This document shows, in pieces, positions 10,663-23,139 of a DNA stretch of 64,000 nt. Position numbers and translations under genes: made by a program. The DNA lies in assembly GCF_963169125.1 (NCBI RefSeq), contig NC_084802.1, positions 36,788,607-36,852,606 on the forward strand, written 5' to 3'. This DNA is from Humulus lupulus. Lineage: Eukaryota > Streptophyta > Magnoliopsida > Rosales > Cannabaceae. Positions within the stretch are counted from its first letter, which is position 1, and each line of letters opens with the position of its first letter. The notes under the pieces were generated by a model. It made no database searches. It was not told where the DNA came from and saw only the letters and a list, made by a program, of their open reading frames with translations.

Positions 10663-11124
10663 ATTTTGTATTTTTAATGCTAAAAAATTTCAATATTAAT
10701 TGTAAACCACAATTGGCATAGCCGAAATTAGGGTTTTTAATATTAATAAATTTTATACTGCTAATTATAATTTTTGAAATTAGGGTTTAGATAGTAGGTT
10801 ATTGTCTTTGAATATGAAGAGTTGCATTTAATATTTAACGTATATTCATTATTTAATTATTCAAACTAACTATCAGTGTAGGCCCTAATTATGCAAATGA
10901 ATTAAATTTTCCAATTCTCAATACCATAATTATAATATTTGAAAAAAAAAACACAATAATTGACCCTATATTTTTGTAGCCGAAATTAATGATAAAAAAT
11001 ATATTTTTATATTATAATTAATTATTTATCAAATGCTAGGATATATATATATATATAGTCTTTCAATTTGAAGAGGTGCATTAACAATTCCCACTTCTCA
11101 ATACCATATTTAAGATGTGCAATT
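10663..11124. repeat. Chimeric unit with TA expansion and 8-bp loss
   Basis: The front is A-type (GCATAGCC, CAGTGTAGGCCC). From about 10960 the unit switches to B-type (AATTGACCC, TTATCAAATGC). The TA run at 11040-11057 is the longest in the window. It is followed by GTCTTTC instead of GTCTTTGAGTCTTTC, which is an 8-bp loss between the two GTCTTT copies. This unit closes the dimer block and marks a recombination junction. Confidence 0.8.
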
Positions 11125-12049
11125 ATTTTGTATTTTTAATGCTAAAAAATTTCAATATTAATTGTAAACAACAATTGGCATAGCCGAAATTAGGGTTTTT
11201 AATATTAATAAATTTTATACTGCTAATTATAATTTTTGAAATTAGGGTTTAGATAGTAGGTTATTGTCTTTGAATATGAAGAGTTGCATTTAATATTTAA
11301 CGTATATTCAATATTTAATTATTCAAACTAACTATCAGTGTAGGCCCTAATTATGCAAATGAATTAAATTTTCCAATTCTCAATACCATAATTATAATAT
11401 TTGAAAAAAAAACACAATAATTAACCCTATATTTTTGTAGCCGAAATTAATGATAAAAAACATATTTTTATATAATAATTAATTATTTGCCAAATTCTAG
11501 GATATATATATAGTCTTTGAGTCTTTCTATTTGAAGAGGTGCATTAACAATTCCCACTTCTCAATACCATATTTAAGATGTGCAATTATTTTGTATTTTT
11601 AATGCTAAAATATTTCAATATTAATTGTATACCACAATTGGCAAAGCCGAAATTAGGGTTTGTATATTAATAAATTTTATACTGCTAATTATAATTTTTG
11701 AAATTAGGGTTTAGATAGTAGGTTATTGTCTTTGAATATGAAGAGTTGCATTTAATATTTAACGTATATTAAAAATTTAATTATTCAAACTAACTATTAG
11801 TGTAGTCCATAATTATGAAAATGAATTAAATTTTCCAATTCTCAATACCATAATTATAATATTTGAAAAAAAAACACAATAATTAACCCTATATTTTTGT
11901 AGCCGAAATTAATGATAAAAAATATATTTTTATATAATAATTAATTATTTACCAAATGCTAGGATATATATATAGTCTTTGAGCCTTTCAATTTGAAGAG
12001 GTGCATTAACAATTCCCACTTCTCATTACCATATTTAAGATGGGCAATT
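11125..12049. repeat. Two transitional units
   Basis: The unit at 11125 is A-type with TAAACAACAATTGG. The unit at 11588 is B-like in front, with AAAATATTTC, TGTATACCAC and an unusual TATATTAAAAATTTAATT near 11766. It ends with TTAACCC and TTACCAAATGC like later units. After it, the ACGATG subtype appears for the first time. No multi-unit period covers these two. Confidence 0.7.
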
Positions 12050-12510
12050 ATGTTGTATTTTTAGTGCTAAAAAATTTCAATATTAATTGTAAACCACAAT
12101 TGGCATAGCCGAAATTAGGGTTTTTAATATTAATAAATTTTACACATCTAATTATAATTTTTGAAATTAGGGTTTAGATAGTTGGTTATTGTCTTTGAAT
12201 ACGATGAGGTGCATTTAATATTTAACATATATTCAATATTTAATTGTTCAAACTTACTATTAGTGTAGGCCCTAATTATGCAAATGAATTAAATTTTCCA
12301 ATTCTCAATACCATATTTATAATATTGGAAACAAAAACACAATAATTAACCCTATATTGTAGTAGCCGAAATTAATTATAAAAAATATATTTTTATATAA
12401 TAATTAATTATATGCTAAATGCTAGGACATATATTGTCTTTGAATCTTTTAATTTGAAGAGGTGCATTATTAATTCCCACTTCTCAATACCATATTTAAG
12501 ATGTGCAATT
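12050..12510. repeat. First unit of the ACGATG subtype (D-type, 461 bp)
   Basis: This subtype carries linked diagnostic changes: GAATACGATGAGGTGC instead of GAATATGAAGAG, AAACTTACTATTAG, GGAAACAAAAACAC replacing the pure A-tract, TATTGTAGTAGCCG, AATTAATTATAAAA, and GGACATATATTGTCTTTGAATC. I find about two dozen such units between here and 63630 and none before 12050. It is the most distinct subtype in the window and takes a regular place in the multi-unit blocks downstream. Confidence 0.85.
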
Positions 12511-14823
12511 ATTTTGTATTTTTAATGCTAAAAAATTTCAATATTAATTGTAAACCACAATTGGCAAAGCCGAAATTCGGGTTTGTATATTAATAAATTT
12601 TATACTTCTTATTATAATATTTGAAATTAGGGTTTAGATAGTTGGTTATTGTCTTTGAATATGAAGAGGTGCATTTAATATTTAACATATATTCAATATT
12701 TAATTGTTCAAGCTAACTATTAGTGTAGGCCCTAATTATGCAAATGAATTAAATTTTCCAATTCTCAATAACATAATTAAAATATTTGAAAAAAAAAAAC
12801 ACAATAATTAACCCTATATTTTTGTAGCCGAAATTAATGATAAAAAATATATTTTTATATAATAATTAATTATTTACCAAATGCTAGGATATATATATAG
12901 TCTTTGAGTCTTTCAATTTGAAGATGTGCATTAACAATTCCCACTTCTCAATACCATATTTAAGATGTGCAATTATTTTGTATTTTTAATGCTAAAAAAT
13001 TTCAATATTAATTGTAAACCACAATTGGCATAGCCGAAATTAGGGTTTTTAATATTAATAAATTTTACACATCTAATTATAATTTTTGAAATTAGGGTTT
13101 AGATAGTTGGTTATTGTCTTTGAATATGAAGAGGTGCATTTAATATTTAACGTATATTCAATATTTAATTGTTCAAACTAACTATTAGTTTAGGCCATAA
13201 TTATGCAAATGAATTAAATTTCCCAATTCTCAATACCATAATTATAATAATTGAAAAGAAAACACAATAATTAACCCTATATTGTTGTAGCCGAAATTAA
13301 TAATAAAAAATATATTTTTATATAATAATTAATTATCTGCGAAATGCTAGGATATATATAGTCTTTGAGTCTTTCAATTTTAAGAGGTGCATTAACAATT
13401 CCCACTTCTCAATACCATATTTAGCATGTGCAATTATTTTGTATTTTTAAGCTAAAAAATCTCAATATTAATTGTAAACCACAATTGGCAAAGACGAAAT
13501 TAGGGTTTGTATATTAATAAATTTTATACTTCTTATTATAATTTTTGAAATTAGGGTTTAGATAGTTGGTTATTGTCTTTGAATATGAAGAGGTGCATTT
13601 AATATTTAACATATATTCAAAATTTAATTGTTCAAGCTAATTATTAGTGTAGGCCCTAATTATGCAAATGAATTAAATTTTCCAATTCTCAATACCATAA
13701 TTATAATATTTGAAAAAAAAAACACAATAATTAACCCTATATTTTTGTAGCCGAAATTAATGATAAAAAACATATTTTTATATAATAATTAATTATTTGC
13801 CAAATTCTAGGATATATATATAGTCTTTGAGTCTTTCTATTTGAAGAGGTGCATTAACAATTCCCACTTCTCAATACCTTATTTAAGATGTGCAATTATT
13901 TTGTATTTTTAATGCTAAAAAATTTCAATATTAATTGTAAACCACAATTGGCAAAGCCGAAATTAGGGTTTGTATATTAATAAATATTATACTGCTAATT
14001 ATAATTTTTGAAATTAGGGTTTAGATAGTAGGTTATTGTCTTTGAATATGAAGAGTTGCATTTAATATTTAACGTATATTCAATATTTAATTATTCAAAC
14101 TAACTATTAGTGTAGTCCATAATTATGAAAATGAATTAAATTTTCCAATTCTCAATACCATAATTATAATATTTGAAAAAAAAACACAATAATTAACCCT
14201 ATATTTTTGTAGCCGAAATTAATGATAAAAAATATATTTTTATATAATAATTAATTATTTACCAAATGCTAGGATATATATATAGTCTTTGAGCCTTTCA
14301 ATTTGAAGAGGTGCATTAACAATTCCCACTTCTCATTACCATATTTAAGATGTGCAATTATGTTGTATTTTTAATGCTAAAAAATTTCAATATTAATTGT
14401 AAACCACAATTGGCATAGCCGAAATTAGGGTTTTTAATATTAATAAATTTTATACTGCTAATTATAATTTTTGAAATTAGGGTTTAGATAGTAGGTTATT
14501 GTCTTTGAATATGAAGAGTTGCATTTAATATTTAACGTATATTCAATATTTAATTATTCAAACTAACTATCAGTGTAGGCCCTAATTATGCAAATGAATT
14601 AAATTTTCCAATTCTCAATACCATAATTATAATATTTGAAAAAAAAAACACAATAATTAACCCTATATTTTTGTAGCCGAAATTAATGATAAAAAACATA
14701 TTTTTATATAATAATTAATTATTTGCCAAATTCTAGGATATATATATAGTCTTTGAGTCTTTCTATTTGAAGAGGTGCATTAACAATTCCCACTTCTCAT
14801 TACCATATTTAAGATGTGCAATT
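12050..14823. repeat. Six-unit block, copy 1 (2774 bp)
   Basis: Unit starts are 12050, 12511, 12975, 13436, 13898 and 14360, with lengths 461, 464, 461, 462, 462 and 464. The order is a D-type unit, a unit with TTCTTATTATAA and TTCAAGC, a unit with TTAGTTTAGGCC and GAAAAGAAAAC, a unit whose marker is shortened to TTTTTAAGCTAAA (preceded by AGCATGTGC), a B-type unit, and an A-type unit. The same order and lengths recur at 16673-19448. The last four units also recur at 14824-16672. Confidence 0.85.
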
Positions 14824-16672
14824 ATGTTGTATTTTTAATGCTAAAAAATTTCAATATTAATTGTAAACCACAATTGGCATAGCCGAAATTAGGGTTTTTA
14901 ATATTAATAAATTTTACACATCTAATTATAATTTTTGAAATTAGGGTTTAGATAGTAGGTTATTGTCTTTGAATATGAAGAGGTGCATTTAATATTTAAC
15001 GTATATTCAATATTTAATTGTTCAAACTAACTATTAGTTTAGGCCATAATTATGCAAATGAATTAAATTTCCCAATTCTCAATACCATAATTATAATATT
15101 TGAAAAGAAAACACAATAATTAACCCTATATTGTTGTAGCCGAAATTAATAATAAAAAATATATTTTTATATAATAATTAATTATCTGCGAAATGCTAGG
15201 ATATATATAGTCTTTGAGTCTTTCAATTTTAAGAGGTGCATTAACAATTCCCACTTCTCAATACCATATTTAGCATGTGCAATTATTTTGTATTTTTAAG
15301 CTAAAAAATTTCAATATTAATTGTAAACCACAATTGGCAAAGCCGAAATTAGGGTTTGTATATTAATAAATTTTATACTTCTTATTATAATTTTTGAAAT
15401 TAGGGTTTAGATAGTTGGTTATTGTCTTTGAATATGAAGAGGTGCATTTAATATTTAACATATATTCAAAATTTAATTGTTCAAGCTAATTATTAGTGTA
15501 GGCCCTAATTATGCAAATGAATTAAATTTTCCAATTCTCAATACCATAATTATAATATTTGAAAAAAAAAACACAATAATTAACCCTATATTTTTGTAGC
15601 CGAAATTAATGATAAAAAACATATTTTTATATAATAATTAATTATTTGCCAAATTCTAGGATATATATATAGTCTTTGAGTCTTTCTATTTGAAGAGGTG
15701 CATTAACAATTCCCACTTCTCAATACCTTATTTAAGATGTGCAATTATTTTGTATTTTTAATGCTAAAAAATTTCAATATTAATTGTAAACCACAATTGG
15801 CAAAGCCGAAATTAGGGTATGTATATTAATAAATTTTATACTGCTAATTATAATTTTTGAAATTAGGGTTTAGATAGTAGGTTATTGTCTTTGAATATGA
15901 AGAGTTGCATTTAATATTTAACGTATATTCAATATTTAATTATTCAAACTAACTATTAGTGTAGTCCATAATTATGAAAATGAATTAAATTTTCCAATTC
16001 TCAATACCATAATTATAATATTTGAAAAAAAAACACAATAATTAACCCTATATTTTTGTAGCCGAAATTAATGATAAAAAATATATTTTTATATAATAAT
16101 TAATTATTTACCAAATGCTAGGATATATATATAGTCTTTGAGCCTTTCAATTTGAAGAGGTGCATTAACAATTCCCACTTCTCATTACCATATTTAAGAT
16201 GTGCAATTATGTTGTATTTTTAATGCTAAAAAATTTCAATATTAATTGTAAACCACAATTGGCATAGCCGAAATTAGGGTTTTTAATATTAATAAATTTT
16301 ATACTGCTAATTATAATTTTTGAAATTAGGGTTTAGATAGTAGGTTATTGTCTTTGAATATGAAGAGTTGCATTTAATATTTAACGTATATTCAATATTT
16401 AATTATTCAAACTAACTATCAGTGTAGGCCCTAATTATGCAAATGAATTAAATTTTCCAATTCTCAATACCATAATTATAATATTTGAAAAAAAAAACAC
16501 AATAATTAACCCTATATTTTTGTAGCCGAAATTAATGATAAAAAACATATTTTTATATAATAATTAATTATTTGCCAAATTCTAGGATATATATATAGTC
16601 TTTGAGTCTTTCTATTTGAAGAGGTGCATTAACAATTCCCACTTCTCATTACCATATTTAAGATGTGCAATT
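14824..16672. repeat. Extra four-unit copy between the six-unit blocks (1849 bp)
   Basis: Units start at 14824, 15285, 15747 and 16209 (461, 462, 462 and 464 bp) and repeat the last four units of the preceding block with an 1849-bp offset. Shared markers include TTAGTTTAGGCC, AGCATGTGC with TTTTTAAGC, the AATACCTTATTTAAG variant (13877 and 15723) and CAGTGTAGGCCC. The AATACCTTATT variant is absent from the third copy near 18496, which reads AATACCATATT. Copies one and two are therefore closest relatives. This looks like a local four-unit tandem duplication. Confidence 0.85.
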
Positions 16673-19448
16673 ATGTTGTATTTTTAATGCTAAAAAATTT
16701 CAATATTAATTGTAAACCACAATTGGCGTAGCCGAAATTAGGGTTTTTAATATTAATAAATTTTACAAATCTAATTATAATTTTTGAAATTAGGGTTTAG
16801 ATAGTTGGTTATTGTCTTTGAATACGATGAGGTGCATTTAATATTTAACATATATTCAATATTTAATTGTTCAAACTTACTATTAGTGTAGGCCCTAATT
16901 ATGCAAATGAATTAAATTTTCCAATTCTCAATACCATATTTATAATATTGGAAACAAAAACACAATAATTAACCCTATATTGTAGTAGCCGAAATTAATT
17001 ATAAAAAATATATTTTTATATAATAATTAATTATATGCTAAATGATAGGACATATATTGTCTTTGAATCTTTTAATTTGAAGAGGTGCATTATTAATTCC
17101 CACTTCTCAATACCATATTTAAGATGTGCAATTATTTTGTATTTTTAGTGCTAAAAAATTTCAATATTAATTGTAAACCACAATTGGCAAAGCCGAAATT
17201 AGGGTTTGTATATTAATAAATTTTATACTTCTTATTATAATTTTTGAAATTAGGGTTTAGATAGTTGGTTATTGTCTTTGAATATGAAGAGGTGCATTTA
17301 ATATTTAACATATATTCAATATTTAATTGTTCAAGCTAACTATTAGTGTAGGCCCTATTTATGCAAATGAATTAAATTTTCCAATTCTCAATAACATAAT
17401 TATAATATTTGAAAAAAAAAAACACATTAATTAACCCTATATTTTTGTAGCCGAAATTAATGATAAAAAATATATTTTTATATAATAATTAATTATTTAC
17501 CAAATGCTAGGATATATATATAGTCTTTGAGTCTTTCAATTTGAAGATGTGCATTAACAATTCCCACTTCTCAATACCATATTTAAGATGTGCAATTATT
17601 TTGTATTTTTAATGCTAAAAAATTTCAATATTAATTGTAAACCACAATTGGCATAGCCGAAATTAGGGTTTTTAATATTAATAAATTTTACACATCTAAT
17701 TATAATTTTTGAAATTAGGGTTTAGATAGTGGGTTATTGTCTTTGAATATGAAGAGGTGCATTTAATATTTAACGTAAATTCAATATTTAATTGTTCAAA
17801 CTAACTATTAGTTTAGGCCATAATTATGCAAATGAATTAAATTTCCCAATTCTCAATACCATAATTATAATATTTGAAAAGAAAACACAATAATTAACCC
17901 TATATTGTTGTAGCCGAAATTAATAATAAAAAATATATTTTTATATAATAATTAATTATCTGCGAAATGCTAGGATATATATAGTCTTTGAGTCTTTCAA
18001 TTTTAAGAGGTGCATTAACAATTCCCACTTCTCAATACCATATTTAGCATGTGCAATTATTTTGTATTTTTAAGCTAAAAAATTTCAATATTAATTGTAA
18101 ACCACAATTGGCAAAGCCGAAATTAGGGTTTGTATATTAATAAATTTTATACTTCTTATTATAATTTTTGAAATTAGGGTTTAGATAGTTGGTTATTGTC
18201 TTTGAATATGAAGAGGTGCATTTAATATTTAACATATATTCAAAATTTAATTGTTCAAGCTAATTATTATTGTAGGCCCTAATTATGCAAATGAATTAAA
18301 TTTTCCAATTCTCAATACCATAATTATAATATTTGAAAAAAAAAACACAATAATTAACCCTATATTTTTGTAGCCGAAATTAATGATAAAAAACATATTT
18401 TTATATAATAATTAATTATTTGCCAAATTCTAGGATATATATATAGTCTTTGAGTCTTTCTATTTGAAGAGGTGCATTAACAATTCCCACTTCTCAATAC
18501 CATATTTAAGATGTGCAATTATTTTGTATTTTTATTGCTAAAAAATTTCAATATTAATTGTAAACCACAATTGGCAAAGCCGAAATTAGGGTTTGTATAT
18601 TAATAAATTTTATACTGCAAATTATAATTTTTGAAATTAGGGTTTAGATAGTAGGTTATTGTCTTCGAATATGAAGAGTTGCATTTAATATTTAACGTAT
18701 ATTCAATATTTAATTATTCAAACTAACTATTAGTGTAGTCCATAATTATGAAAATGAATTAAATTTTCCAATTCTCAATACCATAATTATAATATTTGAA
18801 AAAAAAACACAATAATTAACCCTATATTTTTGTAGCCGAAATTAATGATAAAAAATATATTTTTATATAATAATTAATTATTTACCAAATGCTAGGATAT
18901 ATATATAGTCTTTGAGCCTTTCAATTTGAAGAGGTGCATTAACAATTCCCACTTCTCATTACCATATTTAAGATGTGCAATTATGTTGTATTTTTAATGC
19001 TAAAAAATTTCAATATTAATTGTAAACCACAATTGGCATAGCCGAAATTAGGGTTTTTAATATTAATAAATTTTATACTGCTAATTATAATTTTTGAAAT
19101 TAGGGTTTAGATAGTAGGTTATTGTCTTTGAATATGAAGAGTTGCATTTAATATTTAACGTATATTCAATATTTAATTATTCAAACTAACTATCAGTGTA
19201 GGCCCTAATTATGCAAATGAATTAAATTTTCCAATTCTCAATACCATAATTATAATATTTGAAAAAAAAAACACAATAATTAACCCTATATTTTTGTAGC
19301 CGAAATTAATGATAAAAAACATATTTTTATATAATAATTAATTATTTGCCAAATTCTAGGATATATATATATAGTCTTTGAGTCTTTCTATTTAAAGAGG
19401 TGCATTAACAATTCCCACTTCTCATTACCATATTTAAGATGTGCAATT
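16673..19448. repeat. Six-unit block, copy 2 (2776 bp)
   Basis: Units start at 16673, 17134, 17598, 18059, 18521 and 18983 (461, 464, 461, 462, 462 and 466 bp), matching the order of copy 1. The first unit is D-type and reads GGCGTAGCC and TTTTACAAATC; the TTTTACAAATC form is shared with the D-type units at 19449 and 23140. The last unit has two extra bases in its TA run (near 19366), a tag also found near 23051. Copy 2 is thus tied both to the block before it and to the eight-unit block after it. Confidence 0.85.
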
Positions 19449-22400
19449 ATGTTGTATTTTTAATGCTAAAAAATTTCAATATTAATTGTAAACCACAATT
19501 GGCATAGCCGAAATTAGGATTTTTAATATTAATAAATTTTACAAATCTAATTATAATTTTTGAAATTAGGGTTTAGATAGTTGGTTATTGTCTTTGAATA
19601 CGATGAGGTGCATTTAATATTTAACATATATTCAATATTTAATTGTTCAAACTTACTATTAGTGTAGGCCCTAATTATGCAAATGAATTAAATTTTCCAA
19701 TTCTCAAAACCATATTTATAATATTGGAAACAAAAACACAATAATTAACCCTATATTGTAGTAGCCGAAATTAATTATAAAAAATATATTTTTATATAAT
19801 AATTAATTATTTGCTAAATGCTAGGACATATATTGTCTTTGAATCTTTCAATTTGAAGAGGTGCATTAACAATTCCCACTTCTCAATACCATATTTAAGA
19901 GGTGCAATTATTTTGTATTTTTAATGCTAAAAAATTTCAATATTAATTGTAAATCACAATTGGCATAGCCGAAATTAAGGTTTTTAATATTAATAAATTT
20001 TACACTTCTAATTATAATTTTTGAAATTAGGGTTTAGATAGTTGGTTATTGTCTTTGAATATGAAGATGTGCATTTAATATTTAACGTATATTCAATATT
20101 TAATTGTTCAAACTAACTATTAGTGTAGGCCCTAATTATGCAAATGAATTAAATTTCCCAATTCTCAATACCATATTTATAATCTTTGAAAAGAAAAAAC
20201 ACAATAATTAACCCTATATTTTTGTAGCCGAAATTAATGACAAAAAATATATTTTTATATAATAATTAATTATTTACCAAATGCTAGGATATATATATAG
20301 TCTTTGAGTCTTTCAATTTGAAGAGGTGCATTAACAATTCCCACTTCTCAATACCAAATTTAAGATGTGCAATTATTTTGTATTTTTAATGCTAAAATAT
20401 TTCAATATTAATTGTAAACCACAATTGGCAAAGCCGAAATTAGGGTTTGTATATTAATAAATTTTATACTGCTAATTATAATTTTTGAAATTAGGGTTTA
20501 GATAGTAGGTTATTGTCTTTGAATATGAAGAGTTGCATTTAATATTTAACGTATATTCAATATTTAATTATTCAAACTAACTATTAGTGTAGTCCATAAT
20601 TATGAAAATGAATTAAATTTTCCAATTCTCAATACCATATTTATAATATTTGAAATAAAAACACAATAATTGACCCTATATTGTTGTTGCCGAAATTAAT
20701 GATAAAAAATATATTTTTATATAATAATTAATTATTTACCAAATGCTAGGGTATATATAGTCTTTGAGTCTTTCAATATGAAGATGTGCATTAACAATTC
20801 CCACTTCTCAATACCATATTTAAGATGTGCAATTATTTTGTATTTTTAATGCTAAAAAATTTCAATATTAATTGTAAATCACAATTGGCATAGCCGAAAT
20901 TAAGGTTTTTAATATTAATAAATTTTACACGTCTAATTATAATTTTTGAAATTAGGGTTTAGATAGTTGGTTATTGTCTTTGAATATGAAGATGTGCATT
21001 TAATATTTAACGTATATTCAATATTTAATTGTTCATACTAACTATTAGTGTTGGCCCTAATTATGCAAATGAATTAAATTTTCCAATTCTCAATACCATA
21101 TTTATAATATTTGAAATAAAAACACAATAATTAACCCTATAATGTTGTAGCCGAAATTAATAATAAAAAATATATTTTTATATAAAAATTAATTATTTGC
21201 CAAATACTAGGATATATATAGTCTTTGAGTCTTTCAATTTGAAGAGCTGCATTAACAATTCCTACTTCTCAATACCATATTTAAGATGTGCAATTTTTTT
21301 GTATTTTTAATGCTAAAAAATTTCAATATTAATTGTAAACCACATTGGCATAGCCGAAATTAGGGTTTGTATATTATTAAATTTTACACACCTAATTATA
21401 ATTTTTGAAATTAGGGTTAAGATAGTTGGTTATTATCTTTGAATATGAAGAGGTGCATTTAATATTTCATGTATATACAATATTTAATTGTTCAAACTAA
21501 CTTTCAGTGTAGGCCATAATTATGCAAATGAATTAAATTTCCCAATTCTCAATACCATATTTATAATATTTGAAAAAAAAACACAATAATTGACCCTATA
21601 TTGTTGTTGCCGAAATTAATGATAAAAAATATATTTTTATATAATAATTAATTATTTACCAAATGCTAGGGTATATATAGTCTTTGAGTCTTTCAATATG
21701 AAGATGTGCATTAACAATTCCCACTTCTCAATACCATATTTAAGATGTGCAAGTATTTTGTATTTTTAATGCTAAAAAATTTCAATATTAATTGTAAACC
21801 ACATTGGCATAGCCAAAATTAGGGTTTGTATATTAATAAATTTTACACATCTAATTATAATTTTTGAAATTAGGGTTTAGATAGTTGGTTATTTTCTTTG
21901 AATATGAAGAGGTGCATTTAATATTTAACGTATATTCAATATTTAATTGTTCAAACTAACTATTAGTTTAGGCCATAATTATGCAAATGAATTAAATTTC
22001 CCAATTCTCAATACCATAATTATAATATTTGAAAAGAAAACACAATAATTAACCCTATATTGTTGTAGCCGAAATTAATAATAAAAAATATATTTTTATA
22101 TAATAATTAATTATCTGCGAAATGCTAGGATATATATAGTCTTTGAGTCTTTCAATTTTAAGAGCTGCATTAACAATTCCCACTTCTCAATACCATATTT
22201 AGCATGTGCAATTATTTTGTATTTTTAAGCTAAAAAATTTCAATATTAATTGTAAACCACAATTGGCAAAGCCGAAATTAGGGTTTGTATATTAATAAAT
22301 TTTATACTGCTAATTATAATTTTTGAAATTAGGGTTTAGATAGTAGGTTATTGTCTTTGAATATGAAGAGTTGCATTTAATATTTAACGTATATTCAATA

Positions 22401-23139
22401 TTTAATTATTCATACTAACTATTAGTGTAGTCCATAATTATGAAAATGAATTAAATTTTCCAATTCTCAATACCATAATTATAATATTTGAAAAAAAAAC
22501 ACAATAATTAACCCTATATTTTTGTAGCCGAAATTAATGATAAAAAATATATTTTTTTATAATAATTAATTATTTACCAAATGCTAGGATATATATATAG
22601 TCTTTGAGTCTTTCAATTTGAAGAGGTGCATTAACAATTCCCACTTCTCAATACCAAATTTAAGATGTGCAATTATTTTGTATTTTTAATGCTAAAAAAT
22701 TTCAATATTAATTGTAAACCACAATTGGCAAAGCCGAAATTAGGGTTTGTATATTAATAAATTTTATACTGCTAATTATAATTTTTGAAATTAGGGTTTA
22801 GATAGTAGGTTATTGTCTTTGAATATGAAGAGTTGCATTTAATATTTAACGTATATTCAATATTTAATTATTCAAACTAACTATCAGTGTAGGCCCTAAT
22901 TATGCAAATGAATTAAATTTTCCAATTCTCAATACCATAATTATAATATTTGAAAAAAAAAACACAATAATTAACCCTATATTTTTGTAGCCGAAATTAA
23001 TGATAAAAAACATATTTTTATATAATAATTAATTATTTGCCAAATTCTAGGATATATATATATAGTCTTTGAGTCTTTCTATTTGAAGAGGTGCATTAAC
23101 AATTCCCACTTCTCATTACCATATTTAAGATGTGCAATT
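19449..23139. repeat. Eight-unit block, copy 1 (3691 bp)
   Basis: Units start at 19449, 19910, 20375, 20835, 21296, 21755, 22214 and 22675. Distinctive landmarks are TTAGGATTTTTAATATT with TTTTACAAATC in the first, AATCTTTGAAAAG in the second, ATTGTTGTTGCCG in the third, CTAACTATTAGTGTTGGCCC and TATAATGTTG in the fourth, and TTATTATCTTTG with TTAGGGTTAAG in the fifth. The first five recur at 23140 onward with 3691-bp spacing. The last unit (22675) has a B-like front and the A-type rear of the 18983 unit, including its long TA run. It is a chimera at the block junction. Confidence 0.85.

Noticed and set aside
12560..12575. CENP-B-box-like site (GCCGAAATTCGGG near 12567)
   Set aside because: It does not fit the spacing of the CENP-B box (TTCG, four bases, A, two bases, CGGG) and occurs only as a single-unit variant of GCCGAAATTAGGG.
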